From assembly GCA_963787345.1 (NCBI GenBank), contig CAWBCW010000027.1, positions 372,001-436,000 on the forward strand: 64,000 bases of DNA, written 5' to 3'. The notes under the pieces were generated by a model. It searched no databases and was not told the DNA's origin. It saw only the letters and a list, made by a program, of their open reading frames with translations. Shown one piece after another: positions 9,803-18,623 of this stretch. The translations under genes and the position numbers were made by a program. Each line of letters begins with the position of its first letter. The stretch's first letter is position 1. Origin of the DNA: Bacillus_BD sp963787345 (lineage in GTDB: Bacteria; Bacillota; Bacilli; Bacillales; Cytobacillaceae).

Positions 9803-10024
9803 ATAAAGAACCTCCAACCATTGTCAATCTGTAAACAGTATATGATCACTTTTAAATTTTTGCTCATTTTCCGTTACCTTGAATGACTCGTTCATTATTG
9901 TTATATTATGTAGTATCTCTTTTTAGTTAAAATTGTATTTATTTATTATAGCATTATTAGATAATATAAGAAACTTTGTTTTTACGAACACTGCACCACA
10001 AACGAGAGGGGGTTTACACCCCCT

Positions 10025-12667
10025 TCACGAGTGTAATGTTTCTAAGTCAGCATCTGTAAGGAAAACCTCTCTCGGTTTACTGCCTTTTGATGCTGAAATG
10101 TACCCTTGAAATTCCATCATATCGATTAATCTTGCTGCACGGTTATATCCAATTTTAAATCTTCTTTGCAGTAAGGAAGTCGATGCCCCGCCATGTTCAA
10201 CAATAAATTCACAGGCTTCGAAAAACAGCTCATCTTCTTCCTCCACTTGTGATTTTTTCAAAAGTTCCTCTTGTTCGAAAAGATAATCAGGCTCACCTTG
10301 TGCCCTGACATGGGATACAACCTGGTCGATCTCACTGTCAGAAACATAGGTCCCTTGAATACGAACAGGTTTTGATGTTCCGTTTTCTAAAAATAGCATA
10401 TCCCCTCTTCCTAATAGCTTTTCTGCTCCGCTTATATCAATAATGGTACGTGAATCGATTTGCGAAGATACAGAAAAGGCAATTCTTGTTGGGATATTTG
10501 CCTTGATAAGTCCTGTAATTACATCTACAGACGGCCTTTGCGTTGCGACGATTAAATGAATGCCACAGGCACGGGCTTTTTGGGCAATTCGACTAATCGC
10601 CTCTTCAACATCCGCTGGTGACATCATCATTAAATCAGCCAACTCATCAATTACAATGACAATATATGGCAATTCGTCAGCATATTGTTTATGTAACTGT
10701 GCCATTTCATTAAAGCGCCCAATATCTCTAACACCAGAATGGGCAAATAATTCATAACGCCTTTCCATTTCCTCTACTGCCCATTTTAATGCTGCTGTTG
10801 CAGCCTTTACATCGGTTATTACAGGGCTTACTAGATGTGGTATATGATTATAGGGTGCAAGTTCAACCATTTTTGGATCAATCAATAGCAGTTTTAATTG
10901 ATTTGGTGTTGCTTTGTATAAAAGACTAACCAAAATCGTATTAATACAAACACTTTTCCCAGATCCAGTAGCACCTGCGATTAATCCATGGGGCATTTTA
11001 CTTAAGTCCGTTACAATTGGTTTTCCTGAAATATCAAGTCCTAAGACAGCCGTTAGTGGTGATTCTTTGTTATAAAATTCAGGGTCATCAATGATTTCGC
11101 GAATATATACCGCTCTGCTCTTTTGGTTAGGAACTTCTATTCCAATCGTATGTTTTCCTGGAATCGGTGCTTCAATCCGAATATCCTTTGCTGCTAAACT
11201 CAACTTAATGTCATCAGAGAGGTTGGTAATCTTATTTACTTTAACCCCAGGCTCAGGCTGGACTTCAAACCTAGTAACCGCAGGACCTTGAGTAACATTT
11301 ACCACATTAGCTCCTACATTAAAGTTTTTTAACGTGCTATTTAACAGTTCTTTTTGTTGAATGATCCAATCATCATTCCCTTCCATCCTGATAGGTCGAT
11401 TCAATAGTTCCATAGAAGGAAAAGAAAAATGAATTTCTTCTAGCGGTTCACGATCAATGCGCTCTCTGTTTACGGTATAATAGGATTCGTTAGGTTCTTT
11501 TGATTCCTCAGGCTGGTTGGACTTAGGTTTCTGTTGTTCTTGTAATTCCTGCCTCTTCTGCAGCACTTCTGGTTCTTCCATTGGCTCTTCTAAAATTTGT
11601 ACAGGCTTGATGTCTTGATATACTACTTTTTCACTCTGCAATTCTGGCTCATTAAATGTAGTTATACTATCTTCCTTTTGAGAGATGATTGCATTTTTCT
11701 TTTGCATTAGCTTCTGTTTATCCTGTTTAAGCATAATGACATTGAAAGGAATTGAGGATGTTTCTTTCGGACGGTCAACAGTTGACAAAGGCTCCGATTC
11801 CAAATGTATGTCCGTGACTTCCATTTGATGCTCACTTTTTTTTGAATTTTCAATCTCATTTTCAACCTGAGTCGTTGACTCTTCTTTCTCTTCTATCTCT
11901 TCTATCTCTTCTTTCTCTTCTATCTCTTCTTTCTCTTCTTTCTCTTCTTTCGTTAGTACGGCTGTCTCCATCATCACATCCAGTTTCTCTACTTCCTCTT
12001 CAACCACATTTGTCATAGTATCTGCTTTTGAGGAAATTTCAACTAAATCGAAGCTTTCATCCATTTCTTGTACTCTTTGGGGATGATTGGTTTCTTCTTG
12101 ATTGATATCGCCTGTATCTAAGAACTCTAATTCAGGTTCAATCTCTCTACGGCCTTCTTCTTGAATCGTTTGTGGCCTCTCCTTAAACCCATAAATGGGT
12201 GAAGGAATCACCGCTGGTTTAAACGGCCTCGTTTGTCGCGCTTCCGACTGGGATGTCCATTGATTCTCCGTTGACTCTTGTTGTTTTCTACCTGAATTAA
12301 AGTCCATTTTTTTCTTTCTTGGAGTTAGTTCTATTGGCTTTTTTTCAATCGTTTGTTGAATATCACTTGTCCGTTTTCTTGGCTTAGAAGGCGCTGATGG
12401 AGTAACCCTTCTCTCTTTTCGTCTAATTGGAATCTTTTCGGATGCAGCCCATGCATGATTGCTATGTTTTTCACTATCGGGTACCAACGGAAATCGAAAT
12501 TGACCTTTTGGGTATTGATAGACAACTTTTGCCTCTACCTTTTTTCCATTTTCCCACCTATGTTTATTCTTCGTTATATGAATCGGTTCATTTGTATCGA
12601 CACTTTCTTCTATTAAATTAGAGTCCTCTTCCTTAAAAACTCTAATTAGTTTTTTTATCCAATTCAA
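10025..12667 (-). CDS. sftA: DNA translocase SftA
   Basis: A soluble FtsK/SpoIIIE-family hexameric ATPase that in B. subtilis clears chromosomal DNA from the closing septum. No membrane helices are visible at the N-terminus, unlike SpoIIIE. Residues about 1-430 form a low-complexity, acidic linker. The motor follows: GLIAGATGSGKSV (Walker A, about residue 570), LLLIDPKMVEL (Walker B), VIVIDELADLMM and IATQRPS-like HLIVATQRPSVDVITG. The C-terminal 65 residues are a winged-helix gamma domain (GGASTSLLQRRFKIGYNRAARLID written here in two parts: GGASTSLLQRRFK and IGYNRAARLID) that reads KOPS-type sequences. Start ATG at 12667 follows an AGAAAGAGTG site. In B. subtilis ytpR lies between sftA and ytpQ; it is missing here. 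Confidence 0.95.
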   Translation of the reverse strand: MNWIKKLIRVFKEEDSNLIEESVDTNEPIHITKNKHRWENGKKVEAKVVYQYPKGQFRFPLVPDSEKHSNHAWAASEKIPIRRKERRVTPSAPSKPRKRTSDIQQTIEKKPIELTPRKKKMDFNSGRKQQESTENQWTSQSEARQTRPFKPAVIPSPIYGFKERPQTIQEEGRREIEPELEFLDTGDINQEETNHPQRVQEMDESFDLVEISSKADTMTNVVEEEVEKLDVMMETAVLTKEEKEEKEEIEEKEEIEEIEEKEESTTQVENEIENSKKSEHQMEVTDIHLESEPLSTVDRPKETSSIPFNVIMLKQDKQKLMQKKNAIISQKEDSITTFNEPELQSEKVVYQDIKPVQILEEPMEEPEVLQKRQELQEQQKPKSNQPEESKEPNESYYTVNRERIDREPLEEIHFSFPSMELLNRPIRMEGNDDWIIQQKELLNSTLKNFNVGANVVNVTQGPAVTRFEVQPEPGVKVNKITNLSDDIKLSLAAKDIRIEAPIPGKHTIGIEVPNQKSRAVYIREIIDDPEFYNKESPLTAVLGLDISGKPIVTDLSKMPHGLIAGATGSGKSVCINTILVSLLYKATPNQLKLLLIDPKMVELAPYNHIPHLVSPVITDVKAATAALKWAVEEMERRYELFAHSGVRDIGRFNEMAQLHKQYADELPYIVIVIDELADLMMMSPADVEEAISRIAQKARACGIHLIVATQRPSVDVITGLIKANIPTRIAFSVSSQIDSRTIIDISGAEKLLGRGDMLFLENGTSKPVRIQGTYVSDSEIDQVVSHVRAQGEPDYLFEQEELLKKSQVEEEDELFFEACEFIVEHGGASTSLLQRRFKIGYNRAARLIDMMEFQGYISASKGSKPREVFLTDADLETLHS
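11881..11951 (-). repeat. In-frame 6/12-bp tandem repeat in sftA
   Basis: About 70 bases alternate TCTTCT, TTCTCT and ATCTCT units. They encode a run of Glu-Lys-Glu-Glu-Ile units in the SftA linker. The repeat is a multiple of three, so copy changes alter length without breaking the frame. Confidence 0.8.
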
Positions 12668-12780
12668 ACTTAATCACTCTTTCTATCTTCTATCAATCTT
12701 ATTTTAGCAGTATTTCACAAAAATACGAGATAAATTATAAGAATGAGACAATTGTCGGATTTTGCCCCTTTGAAATAGAA

Positions 12781-12810
12781 AAAAACCGCAACCAGTCACG
12801 GTACGGTTTT
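12781..12810 (-). terminator. ytpQ terminator
   Basis: AAAACCG at 12782-12788 pairs with CGGTTTT at 12804-12810, enclosing a smaller ACC/GGT helix. TTTTTTTC follows on the minus strand. Confidence 0.8.
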
Positions 12811-12843
12811 AATTGTTTTATTGCATTTCATGTCTATTTCAAA

Positions 12844-13647
12844 TTAAACCTTTTTATTTTTCCCTAAAATAAAAATCGGTTCTAATTCCCCATCTTCATA
12901 TAAAAAAGATAACGCAGTAATAGGAACTCTGCCACTAGCAAAAAAGCTCATTGTCATTTGCGCAAGGATATCGTAGCCAGTATCATTTTCAATATCCACA
13001 ATAATTAATACATCTTGATGAGGAACCGCTACAGCCATCGTTCCTTTCATCCGAGTACTCATCTCTTTTAAAAAGGAATCATTCAAAATTCGACTTGCAT
13101 CATATCCATCATTCTTATTTAAAAAATAAAAGGTATTGCCTGCCACATGATCCTCTTTTAAATCGGTCGAAAGAGAACGTACATTAAACAAGGCCGTTTC
13201 CTTAATCCGCTTTTCATCCCATTGTTCTTTTTCTAAAAGCTTTTTATCAATTAATCGATAGGTATTGCCAAGGTCAAGAGCATAGTATATTCGTGTCTCT
13301 GCTGTATGGTCATCATAGAGAAATGGGATGTTCTCCCTTGATTCTAGTGGAAAGGATGTGGATCGAATAACAGGATAGATTTTTTTCTCTTTTCCTGAAA
13401 GTTCCGGATCCGACTCAAGTGCCCCTAGTCCCTCTTCAACGTAATAGACCACTTCATCGATCGCTGCGTCCTTTTGCTCATGCCATTTTGCGACAATGCC
13501 AGCTAGCGAAATGGTCATGCCTTTTCCTGTATGCTTATTTTCAATTCTGAGTTGGTCTTGCTTGCGATCAAATTCAAACCGGCGATCAGGATGGGCCAAC
13601 CGCTTCTGCAGCTCTTTATTCATTTTAGTACTATTCATTTTCTCCAT
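12844..13647 (-). CDS. ytpQ: YtpQ, DUF1444 family protein
   Basis: 267 residues, cytoplasmic, no membrane segments. The N-terminus ends the basic stretch RLAHPDRRFEFDR and the body contains AKWHEQKDAAIDEVVYYVEEGL, typical of DUF1444. Function is unknown in all relatives I know. Its ATG directly follows the ytpP stop (TAAATG), so translation is coupled. A second ATG four codons in would also be possible. Order ytoP-ytpP-ytpQ is as in B. subtilis; ytpR, normally next, is absent. Confidence 0.9.
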   Translation of the reverse strand: MEKMNSTKMNKELQKRLAHPDRRFEFDRKQDQLRIENKHTGKGMTISLAGIVAKWHEQKDAAIDEVVYYVEEGLGALESDPELSGKEKKIYPVIRSTSFPLESRENIPFLYDDHTAETRIYYALDLGNTYRLIDKKLLEKEQWDEKRIKETALFNVRSLSTDLKEDHVAGNTFYFLNKNDGYDASRILNDSFLKEMSTRMKGTMAVAVPHQDVLIIVDIENDTGYDILAQMTMSFFASGRVPITALSFLYEDGELEPIFILGKNKKV

Positions 13648-13962
13648 TTAATTTAGACCTTCAATAAATTGTTGGATTTCTTCTTTCGTTTTGCGATCTT
13701 TACTTACAAAGCGGCCTAATTCACGACCATGATCATATGCAACGAAGCTTGGAATCCCAAATACATCAAGCTCTGCACATAAATCAATAAATTTATCCCG
13801 ATCAATATATACGAAAGTATATTCCGTATACTGCTCTTCAACTTCAGATATAAACGGTTCGATAAACCGGCAATCCCCGCACCAATCAGCGGAAAATAAG
13901 AAAATATTTTTTCCTTGATCACGTAGTTCTTTAAATTGTTCTATACTTTCAAGATTTTTCAT
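13648..13962 (-). CDS. ytpP: Thioredoxin-like protein YtpP
   Basis: 104 residues with a thioredoxin fold. The redox motif is WCGDC in FLFSADWCGDCRF (about residues 27-33) and the cis-proline is in FGIPSF. CGDC rather than CGPC marks the YtpP group. I start at the ATG at 13962, with AGGAGTG 6 bases upstream; a longer frame adds 15 residues without a ribosome site. The substrate is unknown. It is followed without a gap by ytpQ. Confidence 0.92.
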   Translation of the reverse strand: MKNLESIEQFKELRDQGKNIFLFSADWCGDCRFIEPFISEVEEQYTEYTFVYIDRDKFIDLCAELDVFGIPSFVAYDHGRELGRFVSKDRKTKEEIQQFIEGLN

Positions 13963-14020
13963 GTGATTCACTCCTGTTTCTTTAACTATACGATTATTAT
14001 GCGTCACAGTAATCTATTCA

Positions 14021-15094
14021 TCAACCATTTTGCAAAATCGTATTGATTGTTGTCTCATCAGTTGTTCTCACTAAGCGAACGAGTAATTCCTTTGCTGCTG
14101 CATAATCATCAACATGAATAATACTTGCTGGTGTATGAATATAACGAGAACAAATGCCGATCACTGCACTTGGAACACCTTCATTTGAGAGATGGACTCG
14201 ACCTGCATCTGTCCCTCCTTGTGAGATGAAATATTGGTATGGAATCTTGTGAGTTTCAGCTGTGTCCAGAATAAACTCTCGCATTCCTTTATGTGTGACC
14301 ATCGTCCGATCAAAAATTCTTAATAACGTACCTTTACCAAGCTGCCCAAACTCATTTTTGTTACCCGAAGCATCATTCGCTGGGCTGGCATCAAGGGCAT
14401 AGAAAATATCTGGTTTAATCATATTTGCTGCTGTTTGTGCTCCTCTTAAGCCAACCTCTTCTTGTACCGTTGCACCGGAATATAAAATGTTTGGCAGTGT
14501 ATCTTTCTGTACCTCTTGAAGCAGTTCAACCGCCAAACCGCACCCATATCGATTATCCCAAGCTTTCGCCATAATTTTTTTCTTGTTGGCCATTGGGGTA
14601 AATGGACAAATAGGAACAATTGCCTGCCCAGGCTGAATTCCCATGCTCTTTGCATCTTCTTTATCATCTGCCCCAATATCAATTAACATATTTTTAATCT
14701 CCATTGGTTTCTTTCTTGTTTGTTCATCAAGCAAATGCGGTGGTACAGAACCAATTACACCTGGAACCGAACCGTTTCTCGTGATGATTTCAACTCGTTG
14801 AGCAAGCAACACTTGACTCCACCAGCCGCCTAATGTTTGAAAACGAATCATGCCATTGTCGGTAATGGACGTAACCATAAAGCCAACTTCATCCATATGA
14901 CCGGCAACCATAACCACAGGGCCATTTTCATTTCCTCTTTTTACGCCAAAAATACTCCCTAATCGATCTTGAACAATTTCATCGCTATATTGACTTAGTT
15001 GTTCTCTCATAAATTTCCGAACTGCATGTTCGTTACCCGATGGTCCCGGAAGTTCTGTTAATGTTTTAAATAGTTGCAGGGTTTCTTCATTCAT
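14021..15094 (-). CDS. ytoP: M42 family metallopeptidase YtoP (glutamyl aminopeptidase-like)
   Basis: A cytoplasmic di-metal aminopeptidase of the M42/TET family, 357 residues. Metal and catalytic landmarks are VAGHMDEVGFM (about residue 65), AWDNRYGCG, ATVQEEVGLRGA (catalytic Glu pair) and the C-terminal RYIHTPAS histidine. The ATG at 15094 has AGGAGTG 6 bases upstream; the GTG three codons earlier overlaps it. First gene of the ytoP-ytpP-ytpQ cluster. Substrate preference cannot be read from sequence. Confidence 0.93.
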   Translation of the reverse strand: MNEETLQLFKTLTELPGPSGNEHAVRKFMREQLSQYSDEIVQDRLGSIFGVKRGNENGPVVMVAGHMDEVGFMVTSITDNGMIRFQTLGGWWSQVLLAQRVEIITRNGSVPGVIGSVPPHLLDEQTRKKPMEIKNMLIDIGADDKEDAKSMGIQPGQAIVPICPFTPMANKKKIMAKAWDNRYGCGLAVELLQEVQKDTLPNILYSGATVQEEVGLRGAQTAANMIKPDIFYALDASPANDASGNKNEFGQLGKGTLLRIFDRTMVTHKGMREFILDTAETHKIPYQYFISQGGTDAGRVHLSNEGVPSAVIGICSRYIHTPASIIHVDDYAAAKELLVRLVRTTDETTINTILQNG

Positions 15095-15213
15095 GAATTT
15101 CACTCCTTTTAATAAAAAATCAGTAAAGTTCAGTTATCTATTTAAGAATCTTTGTACAATTTGATACTATAATAACAAAGAATGCAGACAACAATCTATT
15201 AGGGGGATTATTT

Positions 15214-15525
15214 GTGAATTGGAAAACCTTTCTTATCGGGGCAGGTGCAGGAGCGGCTGCTGGAATTTTAGTTAGTACAACCATCAATAACAACGGTACT
15301 ATTTCTCCAGAAAAAGCATTAGGCATTGCAAAATCAACCTTTAAAAAACATGGGCCTATTCAAGGCTCATGGATTCAAATGGAAAAACAACCTTTTAAAA
15401 AGGAATTACTGCAATATGAAGTTTATATTGGCGGAATCTCAAAAACGGTAGATGGTACTTTAAAACAATATGAATTTATTGTGGACAGCAAAACAGGCGC
15501 CATTCTTGATGCCTACTTACTTTAA
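15214..15525 (+). CDS. ytzB: PepSY domain protein YtzB
   Basis: 103 residues starting with GTG after AGGGGGAT. The N-terminus has a short hydrophobic, Gly/Ala-rich segment (FLIGAGAGAAAGILVS, about residues 6-21) that could anchor it to the membrane. A single PepSY-like domain follows: SPEKALGIAK near the start and YEFIVDSKTGAILDAYLL at the end. PepSY domains often inhibit proteases or modulate metal or peptide processes; the role here is unknown. It converges on ytnP. Confidence 0.85.
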   Translation: MNWKTFLIGAGAGAAAGILVSTTINNNGTISPEKALGIAKSTFKKHGPIQGSWIQMEKQPFKKELLQYEVYIGGISKTVDGTLKQYEFIVDSKTGAILDAYLL

Positions 15526-15532
15526 CATATAC

Positions 15533-15742
15533 AAGGTGTCAAAGATTCATCAAATTCACTTCGGCGAATTTGCGTCCAGATACAATCTCTGAGCTCGCTC
15601 GAGAAATTAATCCGCCGGAGGCTTAACTTCATTCAGCCGGGACTTGAACCCCACTGAATCGAAGTGCAATTTGCATTCATCCCCCACTTATAGAAGCGGA
15701 GGATGAATGCTGAAGGAAGTTAACAAAGAATACTGACACCTT
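15533..15742. terminator. Terminator of ytzB/ytnP, interrupted by a repeat element
   Basis: AAGGTGTCA (15533-15541) is the exact reverse complement of TGACACCTT (15734-15742), which is followed by TTATT. The two arms are now 192 bases apart with repeat copy A between them. Removing 15542-15727 would leave a 9-bp stem, a 6-base loop (GAATAC) and a T-rich tail between two convergent genes. Confidence 0.7.
15552..15723 (+). repeat. Structured dispersed repeat, copy A
   Basis: The 5' part has AAATTC…GAATTT and a second hairpin around GAGCTCGCTCGAG. The 3' part is enclosed by TTAACTTCATTCAGC (15623-15637) and GCTGAAGGAAGTTAA (15709-15723), 14 of 15 pairing. Inside lies a perfect 10-bp hairpin, GCATTCATCC (15673-15682) with GGATGAATGC (15701-15710). 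No open frame fits. It is related to copies at about 35745, 41286, 43660 and 58760. Confidence 0.85.
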
Positions 15743-15748
15743 TATTCA

Positions 15749-16588
15749 TCATGCTTTTCTCTTAATCGCATCAATCTCTTTACCATCATCGCCCCACTTG
15801 ATCGCACGATAGAAACAATCATGATAAAAGGTAAACCATGCCTGCTTATCCAGCCCATGCTGAAGCCATTTTTGCTTAGCTGCAATCGAATTCATCGGAT
15901 AGTCATCATAAGCCATTACCCATAATACGTTTTGATGGGCGTGTGTCGGCATAATATCTGCCATATGAATAACGGTATCGTTTCCATCTTCTATTATTAT
16001 TATAGAATGACCGTCACTATGTCCACCTGTGTGAACAAGCTTTATTTTCCCAAACATCCATTCCTTATGATAAACTTCCACTTGGTCTTGAATAACTTCC
16101 CAATTTTCTTTCCAATAAGTACTTTTTGAGCGAATATTCGGTTGACGCATTTCATTCCACTCGATTTCATTTACGATTATTTTTGCCTTCGGGAAAACAG
16201 AAACATACTGTTCACCCTTTCGTTTCGTCAATCCACAAGCATGATCGAAATGTAAATGGGTCATTAATACATAATCAATATCATTTGTTGATAAGCCTAG
16301 TACTTCCAACGATTCCTCAAGTCCGGACTCTTCTGTTGCCCCAAAAATTCGCTTTTGTTTCTCTGTTAACTTCCCATTCCCGATTCCCGAGTCAACTAAA
16401 AAGTTGATTCCATCCATTCTAATTAAAATGGGGTCTGTTCTTAATTCAATTTGGTTTTTGTCATTACTGCGATATTTCTTCTCCCATAATGCTTTTGGAA
16501 CAACTCCAAACATCGCTCCACCATCAAGATGATTGACCCCGCCGTTTAACCACGTCAATTCGATTGATGTTAATTGTAAACTCTCCAA
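15749..16588 (-). CDS. ytnP: MBL-fold lactonase YtnP
   Basis: A 279-residue metallo-beta-lactamase-fold hydrolase. The zinc motif HLHFDH is at residues 111-116, with further ligands in VHTGGHSDGH, VIHMADI and a C-terminal YHDC. Bacillus YtnP hydrolyses N-acyl-homoserine lactones and blocks Streptomyces signalling, so a quorum-quenching role is likely by homology. The start is TTG at 16588 with GGGGGAT 5-6 bases upstream. Next gene upstream is trmB, 27 bases away on the same strand. Confidence 0.92.
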   Translation of the reverse strand: MESLQLTSIELTWLNGGVNHLDGGAMFGVVPKALWEKKYRSNDKNQIELRTDPILIRMDGINFLVDSGIGNGKLTEKQKRIFGATEESGLEESLEVLGLSTNDIDYVLMTHLHFDHACGLTKRKGEQYVSVFPKAKIIVNEIEWNEMRQPNIRSKSTYWKENWEVIQDQVEVYHKEWMFGKIKLVHTGGHSDGHSIIIIEDGNDTVIHMADIMPTHAHQNVLWVMAYDDYPMNSIAAKQKWLQHGLDKQAWFTFYHDCFYRAIKWGDDGKEIDAIKRKA

Positions 16589-16615
16589 ACAGATCCCCCA
16601 CTTTTTACCCTTTGG

Positions 16616-17254
16616 TTAACGAAACTGTACTTCACACCGGTAAATCCGATTCCCTTTCTTGGAGAACTTTTCCTCATATTCAGTCATAATATTTCCCTCA
16701 TAGTCACTGTTATGCAAATCAAGACTTACATATTTCAATAACATTCCATACTGTGAAAAACTGGTTAATGAGTATTCGAATAACCCTTGATTATCAGTTT
16801 TAAAATGAACTTCACCCTGATTTGGCAGAAGCTCTTCATAAACTTGTAAAAAGCCTTTATAAGTTAAGCGACGCTTTTCATGACGAACTTTTGGCCATGG
16901 GTCGGAAAAGTTTAAATAAACTCTTGATATCTCACCTTTTTCAAAATACTGCGATAAATCTAAAGCATTTGCATTCAACAATTTTACATTTGGCAACTCT
17001 GCCTCGATAAGACGATCAAGTGCTGTAACAATGACACTCTGCTGTAGTTCAATCCCTAAATAATTAATCGATGGATTGGCCCTCGCCATCTCAGTAATAA
17101 AACGGCCCTTTCCCGTCCCAATTTCAATATGTAATGGTTGTTTATCGCCAAAAACAGTATCCCACTTTCCTTTTAACTCTTCAGGATTTGATACCACATA
17201 TTGTGGATGCTGTTCGAGCTTTTCTTTTGCCCAAGGTTTATGTCTTAAACGCAT
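16616..17254 (-). CDS. trmB: tRNA (guanine-N7)-methyltransferase
   Basis: It methylates G46 in the tRNA variable loop using S-adenosylmethionine. 212 residues, the usual length. Visible are MRLRHKPWAKEKLEQ at the N-terminus, the SAM loop IEIGTGKGRFI, NFSDPWPK (catalytic region), RHEKRRLTYKGFL and FKTDNQGLFEYSL. Start ATG at 17254. It is probably co-transcribed with ytnP. Confidence 0.97.
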   Translation of the reverse strand: MRLRHKPWAKEKLEQHPQYVVSNPEELKGKWDTVFGDKQPLHIEIGTGKGRFITEMARANPSINYLGIELQQSVIVTALDRLIEAELPNVKLLNANALDLSQYFEKGEISRVYLNFSDPWPKVRHEKRRLTYKGFLQVYEELLPNQGEVHFKTDNQGLFEYSLTSFSQYGMLLKYVSLDLHNSDYEGNIMTEYEEKFSKKGNRIYRCEVQFR

Positions 17255-17400
17255 GATGACACCTCTATAGTATATTTTTTTCTAGTTTCAAGCATACTGG
17301 ATTGTACAACATTTTTCCACAAATCACGAATAAATAAAAAAAGAACTCACAAACTAGATGTGAATTCTCTCTTAAGTTTTAAACGAAAGGATGAAAAAGT

Positions 17401-17679
17401 ATGCCCCTTCAATACCAAGATCAAATTAATTTAATTAAAGATATTTTATCGAACCAGCAGTCTGACTGTTGTGGTTCTGTTTCTGAATATCAACAGCTAG
17501 AGCGACTCATAAAATCATTGATGGCGAATAATCAAGTAAACCATCATGACTCAAATACACTTTCGCAAATTTATTCTTACAGCCAAGGCGGTGTGAACGC
17601 TTCTGATCTAGACGAGCATATCGAATCCCATCAACAACAATTATCACAATGGGTGAATAATATAGACCAACTTTCATAA
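17401..17679 (+). CDS. ytzH: YtzH-like small protein
   Basis: 92 residues, polar, Gln/Ser/Asn-rich, no membrane helix. It begins MPLQYQDQINLIKDIL after an AAAGGATG site and has a CCG pair of cysteines at about residue 25. Matches the YtzH family in size and position between trmB and ytmP. Function unknown. Confidence 0.85.
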   Translation: MPLQYQDQINLIKDILSNQQSDCCGSVSEYQQLERLIKSLMANNQVNHHDSNTLSQIYSYSQGGVNASDLDEHIESHQQQLSQWVNNIDQLS

Positions 17680-17693
17680 AAGTAACACTATTT

Positions 17694-18473
17694 TTATAAT
17701 GTGAGATAGTGCTGTAATAATCCTATCCACTTGTTCATTTCAGTGATCCTCGCTTTATCTTTATGCCATTGAATCGATTGCAATGTTTGTGCGATTACAT
17801 ACCATTTCATCCTTAACTCTAAATCATCGTCTAGTGACAGTCCATAAAGGTTTAGCCAGTTTTCCCACTCATCCCGTGAGATATACCAGTACAATAAAGA
17901 ACCGATATCCATGGCTGGATCGCCAACAACGGCCCCATCCCAGTCTATTAAATACAACTGGCTGCTTTCATCAAGCAGCCAGTTGTTATGATTTACATCA
18001 CAATGACAGACTGCTTTACTTTCATAATAGACCCTATCTATATTTTCAGTTAGATACTTTAATGACGCTTGTACATTTATGTTGATCAAAATATCTTCAT
18101 CTAAGTGTTCGTGAAGATTTTGTAAAATATGAATTGGCTGTATCGGCGCTTTCCCAAGCCGCTTTAGCATACTTAGCAATTGATTTGATTGGTGAATTTT
18201 TTTGAGTAGTTTTGCCACATTTTCTTGATTCATTTCTGCAGGTTTAAGTTCACGGCCATTTAGCCATTGTTGGGCAGTAAAAACATCACCCGTCTCCAAC
18301 CTTTTAGTCCAAACAAGCTTAGGTACAATTCCTTCAGCTGAAAGGCTCGCCAAAAACGGAGACGTATTTCGTTTTAAAAAATATCGATTCTCCTCATGTT
18401 GCGCATAAAAGGCTTCGCCTGTTGCTCCGCCAGCAGGAATAATTTCCCAACCATGTCCAAAATAGTCTTCCAA
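17694..18473 (-). CDS. ytmP: YtmP, aminoglycoside phosphotransferase/choline kinase-like
   Basis: 259 residues with the kinase-like APH fold. VCHCDVNHNNWLL is the catalytic loop (Asp plus Asn), and LYLIDWDGAVVGDPAMDIG is the metal-binding DxD-type segment. The N-terminus has AGGATGEAFYA as a nucleotide loop. The start is TTG at 18473 with CAGGTG about 8 bases upstream. Substrate unknown; similarity to drug kinases does not imply resistance. Same position in B. subtilis; the amyX/ytlR genes found there are missing here. Confidence 0.88.
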   Translation of the reverse strand: MEDYFGHGWEIIPAGGATGEAFYAQHEENRYFLKRNTSPFLASLSAEGIVPKLVWTKRLETGDVFTAQQWLNGRELKPAEMNQENVAKLLKKIHQSNQLLSMLKRLGKAPIQPIHILQNLHEHLDEDILININVQASLKYLTENIDRVYYESKAVCHCDVNHNNWLLDESSQLYLIDWDGAVVGDPAMDIGSLLYWYISRDEWENWLNLYGLSLDDDLELRMKWYVIAQTLQSIQWHKDKARITEMNKWIGLLQHYLTL

Positions 18474-18623
18474 TGCTGTTCACCTGCAATCGTTTGTCCT
18501 GCTCAAAATAAAAATATGGCTATTGGAGAAGGAAGTTATTACTATTTTACAATAACCATAATCTAAATTTTATCGTCACATTAGAGAACCGTCAAGACAA
18601 TCCTTTTGTAAAGAATTTTCCAA

